A stretch of DNA of 12,619 nucleotides, from positions 1 to 12,619 of the forward strand of contig JBPCWY010000157.1 of assembly GCA_051009035.1 (NCBI GenBank). The letters are read 5' to 3'. Positions 1 to 7,080 of this stretch are shown here, piece by piece. The translations under genes and the position numbers were made by a program. A model generated the notes under the pieces. It made no database searches. It was not told where the DNA came from and worked only from the letters and a program-made list of their open reading frames with translations. Origin of the DNA: Persebacter sp051009035 (lineage in GTDB: Bacteria; Pseudomonadota; Gammaproteobacteria; Tethybacterales; Persebacteraceae). The stretch's first letter is position 1, and each line of letters begins with the position of its first letter.

Positions 1-243
1 CAAATATCCGCAACGCAAAAACAGCGGATTAGCGGCGGCAAAATGATTTTACAATACCCGTATTTTGACGGCGAAAAAATCACAACGAAAACGCAAGCGA
101 TACCGCTAAAATCGCCGAATGCAATTATTTGGGCGGCGGGTTATTCCGTGCAAACGAAAAAAAGCGAATGGGCGGCGGCAATAGAATGGGACGGCGAAAG
201 TGGCGAAAAGAAATTATCGGCGGAATGGAAAATCAATTTATAA
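1..243 (+). CDS. 3' end of an unrecognised protein (5'-truncated by the window)
   Basis: The frame is open from the first base to a TAA at 241-243 and gives about 80 residues; the first ATG is at 43. The visible part has alternating hydrophobic and charged stretches (IIWAAGYSV, EWAAAIEWDG, SAEWKINL) that suggest a beta-rich C-terminal domain. I see no membrane helix and no motif I recognise. Support for a real gene is the strong hairpin terminator that begins eight bases after the stop codon, and a composition like that of its neighbours. Because there is no stop upstream, ATG 43 may be internal rather than the start. It converges on mrp. No function can be given. Confidence 0.5.
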   Translation, partial: QISATQKQRISGGKMILQYPYFDGEKITTKTQAIPLKSPNAIIWAAGYSVQTKKSEWAAAIEWDGESGEKKLSAEWKINL

Positions 244-281
244 AAAAATTAACCCGCCTGCAATTCCACCGGCGGGTTTTT
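242..281. terminator. Bidirectional intrinsic terminator between convergent genes
   Basis: AACCCGCC at 251-258 pairs perfectly with GGCGGGTT at 271-278 (8-bp stem, 12-base loop). On the plus strand the stem runs into T277-T281. On the minus strand it runs into the complement of the A-rich stretch 242-250. It therefore fits termination of both the left-edge gene (stop at 241-243) and the converging mrp gene (stop at 294-296). Confidence 0.85.
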
Positions 282-293
282 GCGGGGTAAAAA

Positions 294-1364
294 TTATTTT
301 TCGGGGACGATTTGCGGGATTATGTTGGAAAAATCCCGCGGTTTTTGCGCGATTTGCGCGGCGGCGCGGCGGGCGATTTGGCGGAAGCGGGCGGCGAGTT
401 CGCCGTCCGGCGTTTTGATTACGGTCGGTTTGCCGCCGTCCGCGTCTTCGCGGATTGCGGGGTGCAGCGGCAATTCGCCGAGCAGGGGGACGCCGTATTT
501 TTCGCACATTGCTTTTGCGCCGCCTTGTCCGAAAATATGCGTTTCGCGCCCGCAACAAGGACATGCATAACCGGACATATTTTCCACCGCGCCTAATACG
601 GGAATGTTCGCTTTGCGAAACATCGCCAGCCCTTTTTGCGCGTCCGCCACGGCGATTTGTTGCGGCGTGGTAATAATTACCGCGCCGGTGATTGGGATTT
701 TTTGCGCCGCGGTGAGTTGAATATCGCCGGTGCCGGGCGGCATATCCAGCACGAGATAATCCAAATTTTCCCAGCGCGTTTCTTCCAACAATTGCACGAG
801 CGCGCGGGTCGCCATCGGTCCGCGCCAAATCGCCGGCTGGTCTTCGTCCACCAAAAAACCGAGGGACATAACTTGCATGCCATGCGCGGCGAGGGGCGTT
901 ATGCCGCCGTCTTTGCCGCTTTGCGGGCGCTCGCGCAGGCCCAGCATGAGCGGCAAAGACGGCCCGTAAATATCCGCGTCCAACATGCCGACCCGCGCGC
1001 CTTCCCGCATTAACCCCAAGGCGAGATTGACCGCAACGGCGGATTTTCCGACTCCGCCTTTGGCGGAACTGACGGCGATAATATTTTTTACCGCGGGCAA
1101 CCGCCGCGTCCCGCCCTGCACGATGCGGGGGAAGATTTCAATTTTACTTTGGATATTCGCCGCGGGCAAATTGGCTTCGCGCAAACGCGCGGCAATTTCT
1201 TTTTCCAACGCGGCGCAAATTGTCGCGGCGGGATAGGGAAAGCGCAGCGCGATTTCAATTTTATCCGCGGCGCAGTTTACCGATGCAATTTTTGCCGCGG
1301 TTAAATTGCCGCCCGAATCGGGCTCAATAATTTCCGCCAAAACGGATTCAATTTTTTCTTTCAT
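294..1364 (-). CDS. mrp: Mrp/ApbC-family Fe-S cluster carrier P-loop ATPase
   Basis: This 356-residue protein belongs to the Mrp/NBP35 family of cytoplasmic ATPases that carry and transfer iron-sulfur clusters to apoproteins. Residues 1-80 form the MIP18/DUF59-like N-terminal domain. The ATPase domain follows: deviant Walker A KGGVGKS at 102-108, switch I DADIYGPS at 129-136 and switch II DMPPGTGD at 207-214. The cluster-binding motif is at ENMSGYACPCCG, where Cys268 and Cys271 form the usual CPxC pair; Cys270 is an extra cysteine between them. Length is normal for the family. The ATG at 1364 has only a weak Shine-Dalgarno match (GGCGGA). A second upstream ATG at 1377 is out of frame. It lies downstream of spoT on the same strand but 133 bases away, so it probably has its own promoter. 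Confidence 0.95.
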   Translation of the reverse strand: MKEKIESVLAEIIEPDSGGNLTAAKIASVNCAADKIEIALRFPYPAATICAALEKEIAARLREANLPAANIQSKIEIFPRIVQGGTRRLPAVKNIIAVSSAKGGVGKSAVAVNLALGLMREGARVGMLDADIYGPSLPLMLGLRERPQSGKDGGITPLAAHGMQVMSLGFLVDEDQPAIWRGPMATRALVQLLEETRWENLDYLVLDMPPGTGDIQLTAAQKIPITGAVIITTPQQIAVADAQKGLAMFRKANIPVLGAVENMSGYACPCCGRETHIFGQGGAKAMCEKYGVPLLGELPLHPAIREDADGGKPTVIKTPDGELAARFRQIARRAAAQIAQKPRDFSNIIPQIVPEK

Positions 1365-1382
1365 TGTTGTCCGCCATGTATA

Positions 1383-1410
1383 AATTTATTCAACATCAAA
1401 AAACCGGCAA
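1383..1410 (-). promoter_or_regulatory. Weak candidate promoter for mrp
   Basis: Read on the minus strand, TTGCCG (1410-1405) lies 16 bases before TAAATT (1388-1383), about 20 bases ahead of the mrp ATG, in the only A/T-rich part of the spoT-mrp gap. The match to sigma-70 consensus is partial (3/6 and 4/6). It is listed as the best candidate, not as an identified promoter. Confidence 0.25.
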
Positions 1411-1417
1411 ACGCAAA

Positions 1418-1454
1418 CGCGCCGCGGAAAGATTCGCGCCCGGGCGGCGGCGCG
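1418..1454 (-). terminator. GC-rich hairpin in the spoT-mrp gap, possible weak terminator
   Basis: CGCGCCGC at 1418-1425 pairs with GCGGCGCG at 1447-1454; the 21-base loop holds a second palindrome, CGCCCGGGCG (1437-1446). On the minus strand the stem is followed by TTTGCGTTTG rather than a clean U run. It could slow or stop transcription leaving spoT. This 133-base gap holds no gene that I can see. Confidence 0.35.
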
Positions 1455-1497
1455 GAAAAAACGGCGCGGCGTTTTACGGCTAAAAAAGCGGTGCATT

Positions 1498-3666
1498 TCA
1501 TGCGTTTTGCGCCGGAGGTTTCGCCGTTTCGGGGCGCGATTCCGGGCGGCGGCGGACGGCGTCAATCACATCGGGGATTTGGCGCAACGCGTTTAATAAA
1601 CGTTGCAGCCGTTCCAGCGAAGGCACTTCTACGACGGTTTCAATTTGCAGGGAATCGCGCGATTGTTCGGCTTGGCTAAAATTAAAAGTAACGATGTTAA
1701 TGTCTTGTCCGCTAATCGCCGAAGACACGGCGGACGCCAAGCCGGGTTTGTTGCGGCATTCCAAAGTTACCGCGCTGCGGTGGGTGTTTTGCGCGGCTTT
1801 TTCGCTCCACGCCGCGTCAATCCATTTTTCGGAACGGCGTCCGCGGCGTTGCACGGCGGGGCATTTGTCGGCGTGGACGACCAGCCCCCGGTTTTTTTGC
1901 AAAACGCCGACAATGGATTCAAACGGCAAAGGATAGCAGCACGGCGAAAGCGTAATCGCCGCGCCGCCCGCCCCGGCGATGGAGACGGGTTGCAGGCGAA
2001 AACCGGTTGCGCCGCGCCGCACTTGCCGCTGCAACAAACCGCGCGCGACAATGCCGGGCAACATTTTCCCCAATCCCAATTCCAAATACAAATCTTCCGG
2101 CGCGGACATGTTATTCGCGCGTAAAAACGCCCGCCAGTGGTTTTCTTCAATATCTTCCAACGGCGGCGCGCGGTCTATTTTTTGCAATGCCGCGGCGAGC
2201 AGTTTGCGCCCCAACGCGGCGGAATCGTCGCGGCTGGCGGCGTTTAGGACATGGCGAATGTGCGAGCGCGCGCGGGCGGTTTTGGCGACGCTGAGCCAGT
2301 GCGGCATCGGGCGGCTGTCCGGATTTGTTTTAACCGATACTTGGTCGCCCGGTTGCAGCCGCCGCGAAAGCGGCATCGGCGCGCCGTTGACGACGGCGCT
2401 TTCGGCGCGGTTGCCGACATCGGTGTGGATGAAATAAGCGAAATCCAGCGCCGTTGCATTCGGCGGGAGGCGGACGGTTTCGCCTTTGGGAGTCAAAACA
2501 TACATTTCTTCCTGCGACAATTCCCCCCGCAAGTATTCCATAAAATCGCCGGGCGCGGCGTTTTCGGCTTGCAGGCGGACGAGGGACGAAAGGCGGGTTA
2601 CCGCTTCGTCCTGCGCGCCGGCGGGCGCGGCGTCTTGTTTGTAAGTCCAATGGGCGGCGATGCCGTGTTCGGCGACTTCGTGCATTTTGCCCGTGCGAAT
2701 TTGAATTTCAACTTTCACTCCTTCCTTCGTCAACAAAGCGGTGTGCAACGATTGGTAGCCGTTGGATTTCGGAATCGCAATGTAATCTTTAAACCGCCCC
2801 GGCGCGGGCGAGAATGATTCGTGCAGCGCGCCGAGCGCCGCGTAGCAATGCATGCGTTCGCCGACAATCAGGCGAAAGCCGATAATGTCCTGCACTTCGG
2901 CGAAAGACAGGCGCTGCTTTTCCATTTTTTGGTAAATGCTGTATAAGTTTTTGCGCCGTTTTTCCAACACGCCTTCAACGCCGTATTTCGCCAGCGCCTC
3001 GCGGATAATCGTTTCAATATTTAAAATAATGCGGCGGTTGCCGGCTTTGGAGAGGTTGAGCGCTTTGGACAAAACGCGGTAGCGGTGCGGGCGCAAATAG
3101 CGGAAAGACAAGTTTTGCAATTCGTCCTTGACCGGCGAAAAACCCAGCCGCTCGGCAATCGGCGCGTAAATCATGAGCGTTTCCAGCGCGATGCGCCGCC
3201 GCCGCGAGGGTTCGCCAATCGCCGCCAAAGTCCGCATATTATGCAGGCGGTCGGCGAGCTTGATAAACAAAACGCGCCAGTCGGCGGCGGCGGTGATTAA
3301 AATTTTGCGGAAAGTTTCGGCTTCTTGCGCGCGCCGGTCAATCCCTTCAATCCGCTCTATTTTGGATAATCCGCCGACCAAACGGGAGACGGCGGGACCG
3401 AATTTTTCCCGCACTTGTTCCAAGCTTACGGTCGTATCTTCAACGACATCGTGGAGCAGGGCGGCGGCGATGGATTGCGCGTCAAAACGCCAGTCCGCCA
3501 AAATATCGGCGACGGCGAGCGGGTGTTGGATAAAGGGTTTGCCGCTGGCGCGCAATTGTCCGGAATGCGCGCCTTTGCTGTAATGGTAAGCGCCGTCTAC
3601 TTCGCGCATCTCGGCGGGCGCGAGATAGGCGCCGATTTTGCGCTGCAATGCGGCGATGCCCGCCAC
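1498..3666 (-). CDS. spoT: Bifunctional (p)ppGpp synthetase/hydrolase, SpoT/Rel type
   Basis: A 722-residue long RSH enzyme that makes and degrades the stringent-response alarmone (p)ppGpp. The hydrolase HD site is intact: His48, His72-Asp73 (HDVVED) and Asp138 in KLADRLHN. The synthetase domain has DIIGFRLIV from 260, RFKD at 291-294 followed by YIAIPKSNGYQSLHT, and Glu320 in VEIQIRT. The RxKD form of the loop is typical of bifunctional SpoT/Rel rather than RelA. A TGS domain (about 387-447), a CC...H...C zinc-type segment (Cys576, Cys577, His598, Cys602) and a C-terminal ACT domain (about 632-705) follow. The start is GTG at 3666, five bases after the rpoZ stop. Its N-terminus aligns well with E. 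coli SpoT. No clear Shine-Dalgarno is seen, so translational coupling to rpoZ is likely. Synthesis by this enzyme links the operon to guanylate supply by gmk. Confidence 0.96.
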   Translation of the reverse strand: MAGIAALQRKIGAYLAPAEMREVDGAYHYSKGAHSGQLRASGKPFIQHPLAVADILADWRFDAQSIAAALLHDVVEDTTVSLEQVREKFGPAVSRLVGGLSKIERIEGIDRRAQEAETFRKILITAAADWRVLFIKLADRLHNMRTLAAIGEPSRRRRIALETLMIYAPIAERLGFSPVKDELQNLSFRYLRPHRYRVLSKALNLSKAGNRRIILNIETIIREALAKYGVEGVLEKRRKNLYSIYQKMEKQRLSFAEVQDIIGFRLIVGERMHCYAALGALHESFSPAPGRFKDYIAIPKSNGYQSLHTALLTKEGVKVEIQIRTGKMHEVAEHGIAAHWTYKQDAAPAGAQDEAVTRLSSLVRLQAENAAPGDFMEYLRGELSQEEMYVLTPKGETVRLPPNATALDFAYFIHTDVGNRAESAVVNGAPMPLSRRLQPGDQVSVKTNPDSRPMPHWLSVAKTARARSHIRHVLNAASRDDSAALGRKLLAAALQKIDRAPPLEDIEENHWRAFLRANNMSAPEDLYLELGLGKMLPGIVARGLLQRQVRRGATGFRLQPVSIAGAGGAAITLSPCCYPLPFESIVGVLQKNRGLVVHADKCPAVQRRGRRSEKWIDAAWSEKAAQNTHRSAVTLECRNKPGLASAVSSAISGQDINIVTFNFSQAEQSRDSLQIETVVEVPSLERLQRLLNALRQIPDVIDAVRRRPESRPETAKPPAQNA

Positions 3667-3671
3667 GGCGG

Positions 3672-3929
3672 CTATTCGACCGTTTCGGGCGGTTTTTCGG
3701 CTTTGGCGGTCTCGGCTTCGGCGTCGGGGGCTTCGGCGGACAAGGGCGGGACTTCTACCAGCCCTTTGGCGATTTCGCGCAGGGCGACGACAATGGAGCG
3801 GTCGTCTCCTTCCGGCACCTGCGGATTGCCGCGCCGCAGGATTTCCTGCGCCCGCCGCGCCGAGTGGTAGGCCAAGCTAAAATGATTTGGGCACAGCTTT
3901 CGGCAGTCGTCAATGGTGGTTCTGGACAT
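3672..3929 (-). CDS. rpoZ: DNA-directed RNA polymerase omega subunit
   Basis: An 85-residue omega subunit that assists assembly of RNA polymerase and in many proteobacteria forms part of a ppGpp site. The recognisable core is MSRTTIDDCRKL, then FSLAYHSARRAQEI, then PEGDDRSIVVALREIAKGL, matching the family order. The tail (about residues 58-85) is a low-complexity Ala/Glu/Pro stretch. The ATG at 3929 is chosen because AAAGGA lies at the right distance upstream and because the homology begins there; the frame stays open to a farther ATG at 4025, but that stretch is gmk coding sequence. The gene overlaps the end of gmk by 20 bases and is followed after five bases by spoT, the classic gmk-rpoZ-spoT order. 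Confidence 0.95.
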   Translation of the reverse strand: MSRTTIDDCRKLCPNHFSLAYHSARRAQEILRRGNPQVPEGDDRSIVVALREIAKGLVEVPPLSAEAPDAEAETAKAEKPPETVE

Positions 3930-4539
3930 GGGTTTTTTCCTTTTGGGTTTTTGGGGGTTGTTTGATAATAGCGCGGATTTCGTCCACCGCGCGTTCCAAA
4001 TTGTCGTTAATAATAACATAATCATAGCCGCCGGCGCTGTTCATTTCGGATTCGGCGGCGGCGAGGCGGCGGGCAACGACTTCCGGCGAATCCTGCCCGC
4101 GTTTTTGCAGCCGCGCGGCGAGGGACTCCAAAGACGGCGGGCGGATGAAAATCAGCACCGATTGGGCGGGCATTTCCGCTTTGACTTTGCCCGCGCCTTG
4201 CACGTCTATTTCCAGCAAAATATTGACTCCCGCGGCGAGTTGTTCGCGCACCCAGCGCGCTTTTGTGCCGTAATAATTTCCGAATACTTCCGCCCATTCC
4301 AAAAACACCCCGGCGGCGCGCATCTCGAGAAATTCTTCCCGTCCGGTAAAAAAGTATTGAACGCCGTGCTGTTCGCCCGGACGGGGCGGGCGGGTTGTGT
4401 GCGAGACGGAAACGGACACCGCGCCGGTTTGGCGCAGGCGGTTGGTGATGGTCGTTTTGCCCGTGCCGGACGGCGCGGAAATAACGAACAAACGCCCCTC
4501 GGAGTGCGGGCGGGAAACGGGCGGGGAGCGGTCGGACAT
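3910..4539 (-). CDS. gmk: Guanylate kinase
   Basis: A 209-residue enzyme that phosphorylates GMP to GDP with ATP, an essential step of guanine nucleotide synthesis. The P-loop is APSGTGKT at 22-29. The GMP-binding part includes SHTTRPPRPGE (46-56) and EWAEVFGNYYGT (81-92). LLEIDVQGA (108-116) and the lid region RLQKRGQDS complete the family pattern. The frame stays open to 4932, but family similarity begins only after ATG 4539, and the upstream part lies antisense to the cysB-like gene; 4539 is therefore the start. A TATAAT box on the minus strand lies 14-19 bases before this ATG and no Shine-Dalgarno fits, so the message may have a leader of only a few bases. It is the first gene of gmk-rpoZ-spoT. 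Confidence 0.95.
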   Translation of the reverse strand: MSDRSPPVSRPHSEGRLFVISAPSGTGKTTITNRLRQTGAVSVSVSHTTRPPRPGEQHGVQYFFTGREEFLEMRAAGVFLEWAEVFGNYYGTKARWVREQLAAGVNILLEIDVQGAGKVKAEMPAQSVLIFIRPPSLESLAARLQKRGQDSPEVVARRLAAAESEMNSAGGYDYVIINDNLERAVDEIRAIIKQPPKTQKEKTHVQNHH

Positions 4540-4552
4540 GGCAACGCCCGTT

Positions 4553-4581
4553 ATTATACCGCAAGGCGGCGGGGCGCGCAA
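4553..4581 (-). promoter_or_regulatory. Promoter of the gmk-rpoZ-spoT operon
   Basis: On the minus strand TTGCGC (4581-4576) is followed after exactly 17 bases by a perfect TATAAT (4558-4553). Transcription would start near 4547-4545, only about 6-8 bases before the gmk ATG at 4539. Confidence 0.65.
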
Positions 4582-4588
4582 AAGCGGG

Positions 4589-4594
4589 TATAAT
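4589..4594 (+). promoter_or_regulatory. -10 box for the cysB-like gene
   Basis: A perfect TATAAT ends six bases before the GTG at 4601, so the expected transcription start falls on or next to the start codon. No good -35 is visible 16-18 bases upstream (4566-4571 is GCGGCG), which would fit activator dependence or a weak promoter. It faces away from the gmk promoter, with 30 bases between the two -10 boxes. Confidence 0.4.
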
Positions 4595-4600
4595 CGGCGG

Positions 4601-5536
4601 GTGAAATTAAGTTTGCTGCGGTGTTTGGTCGCGATGTGCGACAACGACATGAGCGTTTCGGCGGCGGCGCGCGAAATGCGCGTGGTGCAGCCCTCGGTCA
4701 GCAAACACATCGCCGATTTGGAAAAAGAAGCGGGCGCGCTGTTTGTCCGGCGCGGGCGGCGTTTTGCCGGAATCACCCCGCTGGGGCGCGAAGTCCTCGC
4801 CGAAGCCCGCGCGATTTTACTCAAATGCGACAACATTGAAACCTTGCGGCGCAGGCACGAAAAAGGCGGCGGCGATTTGCGCCTCGGCGCGACCCACTTG
4901 CAGGCGCGGTATGTTTTGCCGGCGGCGGTCAAACGGTATTTGCGCGAATTTCCCGGCGCGAATATTCAAATTTTCCAAAACTCCCCCGCCAATTTGGCGG
5001 GCATGCTGGAAAACAACCTCGCCGATGCGGCGATTTGCACGGAGGCGTTGGAAAACCATCCGCATCTGGATTCCACCGCCGCCTACACATGGAACCGCAG
5101 CGTGATTATGCCGCGCGGGCACGAACTCGCGGCGCAAAAAAAATTAACCCTCAAAAAACTCGCGGCGTATCCGGTGATTACCTATGTTTCCGGTTTTACC
5201 GGACGCGCGTCTTTTGACCGCGTTTTTCGCAAGGCGAAAGTGCCGTTGCATGTCGCCGTTTCCGCCGCCGATTCGGATGTGATTAAAACATATGTCCGCA
5301 TGGGGGCGGGAGTCGGCGTCATCGCTTCCGTCGCTTACCAGCCGGACGAAGACCGCGATTTGGCGCGCATTTCGGCGGCGCATTTATTTCCGGATATGCG
5401 GGTGCGCATCGCCCGTCCGCGCGGCAAAATCGCCACGCGGGGATTGCGCCGGTTTATGGAAATTTTCCGCGCCCACGCCGAAACAATCCAAAAAAGTTTG
5501 GGCGCAAAACAACCGGCGGAGCGCGGCGAATCATAA
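4601..5536 (+). CDS. cysB: CysB-family LysR-type transcriptional regulator
   Basis: A 311-residue LysR-type regulator. Residues 17-40 form the helix-turn-helix (SVSAAAREMRVVQPSVSKHI). The C-terminal sensor domain carries the CysB signatures ATHLQARYVLP (97-107), TEAL (147-150), TWNRS (163-167), YVSGFTGR (195-202), DVIKTYVRMGAGVGVIAS (226-243). CysB/Cbl proteins control sulfate uptake and cysteine synthesis, sensing sulfate-type anions or acetylserine. The start is taken as GTG 4601 because the N-terminus then aligns with CysB (MKLQQLRYIV) and the frame upstream is antisense to gmk. One position differs: where E. coli CysB has the ligand-contacting Thr102 (from memory of that structure), this protein has Leu100, so effector preference may differ. 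No sulfur genes are in the window, so its target set is inferred from family only. Confidence 0.88.
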   Translation: MKLSLLRCLVAMCDNDMSVSAAAREMRVVQPSVSKHIADLEKEAGALFVRRGRRFAGITPLGREVLAEARAILLKCDNIETLRRRHEKGGGDLRLGATHLQARYVLPAAVKRYLREFPGANIQIFQNSPANLAGMLENNLADAAICTEALENHPHLDSTAAYTWNRSVIMPRGHELAAQKKLTLKKLAAYPVITYVSGFTGRASFDRVFRKAKVPLHVAVSAADSDVIKTYVRMGAGVGVIASVAYQPDEDRDLARISAAHLFPDMRVRIARPRGKIATRGLRRFMEIFRAHAETIQKSLGAKQPAERGES

Positions 5537-5661
5537 CCAAAACGGCGGGCGGAATATAAGCGGAATATACCCAAAACGGCGGGCGGGTTGCGCTAAAACA
5601 TTGCCGGATTCCATGCCGCCCCCCAGCCAAAATATGACCGCAACGGCGGGCGGGTTGCGCT
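5537..5661 (+). repeat. Short GC-rich direct repeats after cysB
   Basis: Three copies of a unit with core ACGGCGGGCGG are seen: 5537-5552, 5571-5594 and 5641-5661. The second and third share 20 of 21 bases, ending GGGTTGCGCT. Between the first two lies a doublet of CGGAATATA (5550-5558, 5561-5569). The 224-base gap 5537-5760 contains no gene that I can support; it holds these repeats, the cysB terminator and the tig promoter. Confidence 0.6.
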
Positions 5662-5671
5662 TTGCGGGCGC

Positions 5672-5714
5672 AAACGCCGCCGGTTGTGCTACAATAGGCG
5701 GGCGGCGTTTTTTT
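5672..5714 (+). terminator. Intrinsic terminator after cysB, enclosing the tig -10 box
   Basis: AAACGCCGCC (5672-5681) pairs perfectly with GGCGGCGTTT (5701-5710), a 10-bp stem with a 19-base loop, followed by T to 5714 (seven T in a row from 5708). It would end transcripts arriving from cysB. The loop contains the -10 box of the promoter for tig. Confidence 0.75.
5687..5695 (+). promoter_or_regulatory. Extended -10 promoter for tig-clpP-clpX
   Basis: TGC followed by TACAAT (5690-5695) is an extended -10 element with five of six -10 bases matching consensus. No convincing -35 is present at 17 bases, which is common for extended -10 promoters. Start would be near 5702, giving a leader of roughly 59 bases with two T-rich stretches (5723-5729 and 5734-5741). 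Confidence 0.55.
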
Positions 5715-5760
5715 GCGGCGCAATTTTTTACGCATTTTTTTAAACAGGACGGCGACAAAA

Positions 5761-7080
5761 ATGGGCGAGACCGAAACGGCGGCGGCGGATTCTCCGCCAG
5801 CGGAAAAAAATCCGCTGGCGCGCACTCTCGCCTACACTTTCGCCGCCGGCGAAGTTGATTCCGCCGTGGATGCGCGCCTCGCCAAAATGGCAAAAACGGC
5901 GAAGATTAATGGCTTTCGTCCGGGACGCATTCCGCTGCATTTGATGCGCCAGCGGTGGGGCGGGCGTTGTTTGGGCGAAGTATTGGCGGAAAAAGCAACC
6001 GCCCGTTTTGCCGAAGAATCGCCCCGCCTGCCCGAACGCCCGGCGGCGCGCCCCTATTTTTCGCCGTCCGCCGCCGTCTCCGCCGAAGGATACCGGGTGG
6101 AATGCCATTACGAAGCGATGCCCGACATTGCCGCGCCCGATTTTTCCGCGCACGCCGTCCGCCGCCCGGTTTTGGAAGTCGGCGAAAACGAAGTTGATGA
6201 AATGATTGCGCGCCTCCAAAAAGACGCCGGCGAATACATTTCCGTAGAGCGTCCGGCGCGTATCGGGGACAGCGTGTCGGTGGATTTTCAAGCATTCCAC
6301 GGGGACGAACTCGCCGAAGAAGGCAAAGACCGAAAATGGGTTTTGGATTCGCCAATGCTCAACGGCGAAATCTCCCGCCAAATCATCGGCGCATCGGCGG
6401 GCGATGCGCGCACCGTCGTTTTCCAACATCCGCAAACGCACCCCGAAGAATCCCTGCGCGGCGTAGAAGCGCGTTTGGAAGTTCAAATTAAAATTGTCGC
6501 CGAATTAAAATTGCCGGAATTGAACGACGCATTTTTTGCCCGTTTCGGAATCGCCGAAGGCGGGATGCCCGCATTCCGCGAAATGGTCGGCGAACGCCTC
6601 AAAAGCGAAGTAGAATCCCGCCTGAGTCAAAGCTTGCACGCGCGGGCGATGGGCGCGTTTTTTGCCGCAACGCCCAAGTTTCCGCTCCCCCGCGCCTTGG
6701 TGCAAATGGAAGCCGCGTCCATGTTTCGCCAGCTCCAGCACGAAGCCGGACAAAGCGGTTTGCCGCGCGCGGCGGCGGAACATGCGCCGCAAATCTACGC
6801 CGAAGCGGCGCGGCGCGTGGCGCTTGCGCTGATTTTGGAACGCTGGCAACAGCGCGAAAAACCCGAAATCACCGATGCGGAAATTAACCGGCGGCTGGAC
6901 GAAATCGCCTCCGGCTACGAAGACCCGCAAGCGTTTCGCGCGCGCGCGCAAGCGGACGAGCGGGCGATGCAATCGTTGCGTTTGGAATTGCTGGAGCGGC
7001 GGGCGGCGGAATGGGTGTGCCAAAGCGCCAAAGCGGAAGACGAAAAAATCACCCTGCCGCAGTTGCTGGGGGCGGCGTGA
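5761..7080 (+). CDS. tig: Trigger factor (ribosome-associated chaperone, PPIase)
   Basis: A 439-residue trigger factor, which binds the ribosome near the exit tunnel and shields nascent chains. The ribosome-docking signature GFRPG is at 51-55 within KINGFRPGRIPLHLMRQRWG. The FKBP-like peptidyl-prolyl isomerase domain spans about 166-248 (IGDSVSVDFQAF through VEARLEVQIKIV). The helical chaperone arms begin at LPELNDAFFARFG. Length is normal for the family. ATG 5761 is chosen because AGGA lies at 5746-5749 and the homology begins soon after; the frame is open to a TTG at 5713, which lies in the terminator T run. The residues around 95-110 are somewhat shorter and more Ala/Pro-rich than in E. 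coli. It overlaps clpP by four bases (GTGA). Confidence 0.95.
   Translation: MGETETAAADSPPAEKNPLARTLAYTFAAGEVDSAVDARLAKMAKTAKINGFRPGRIPLHLMRQRWGGRCLGEVLAEKATARFAEESPRLPERPAARPYFSPSAAVSAEGYRVECHYEAMPDIAAPDFSAHAVRRPVLEVGENEVDEMIARLQKDAGEYISVERPARIGDSVSVDFQAFHGDELAEEGKDRKWVLDSPMLNGEISRQIIGASAGDARTVVFQHPQTHPEESLRGVEARLEVQIKIVAELKLPELNDAFFARFGIAEGGMPAFREMVGERLKSEVESRLSQSLHARAMGAFFAATPKFPLPRALVQMEAASMFRQLQHEAGQSGLPRAAAEHAPQIYAEAARRVALALILERWQQREKPEITDAEINRRLDEIASGYEDPQAFRARAQADERAMQSLRLELLERRAAEWVCQSAKAEDEKITLPQLLGAA

Noticed and set aside
2251..2817. Plus-strand open frame of 188 codons inside spoT
   Set aside because: spoT is intact with all motifs over this stretch; the plus-strand product is Arg/Gly-rich shadow sequence.
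4540..4932. A 131-residue N-terminal extension of guanylate kinase in the same open frame
   Set aside because: It is antisense to the well-supported cysB-like gene, has no kinase similarity, and a promoter and conserved N-terminus sit at 4539.
5713..5760. TTG at 5713 as an upstream start of trigger factor
   Set aside because: It lies at the end of the terminator T run with no ribosome site; AGGA at 5746-5749 supports ATG 5761.
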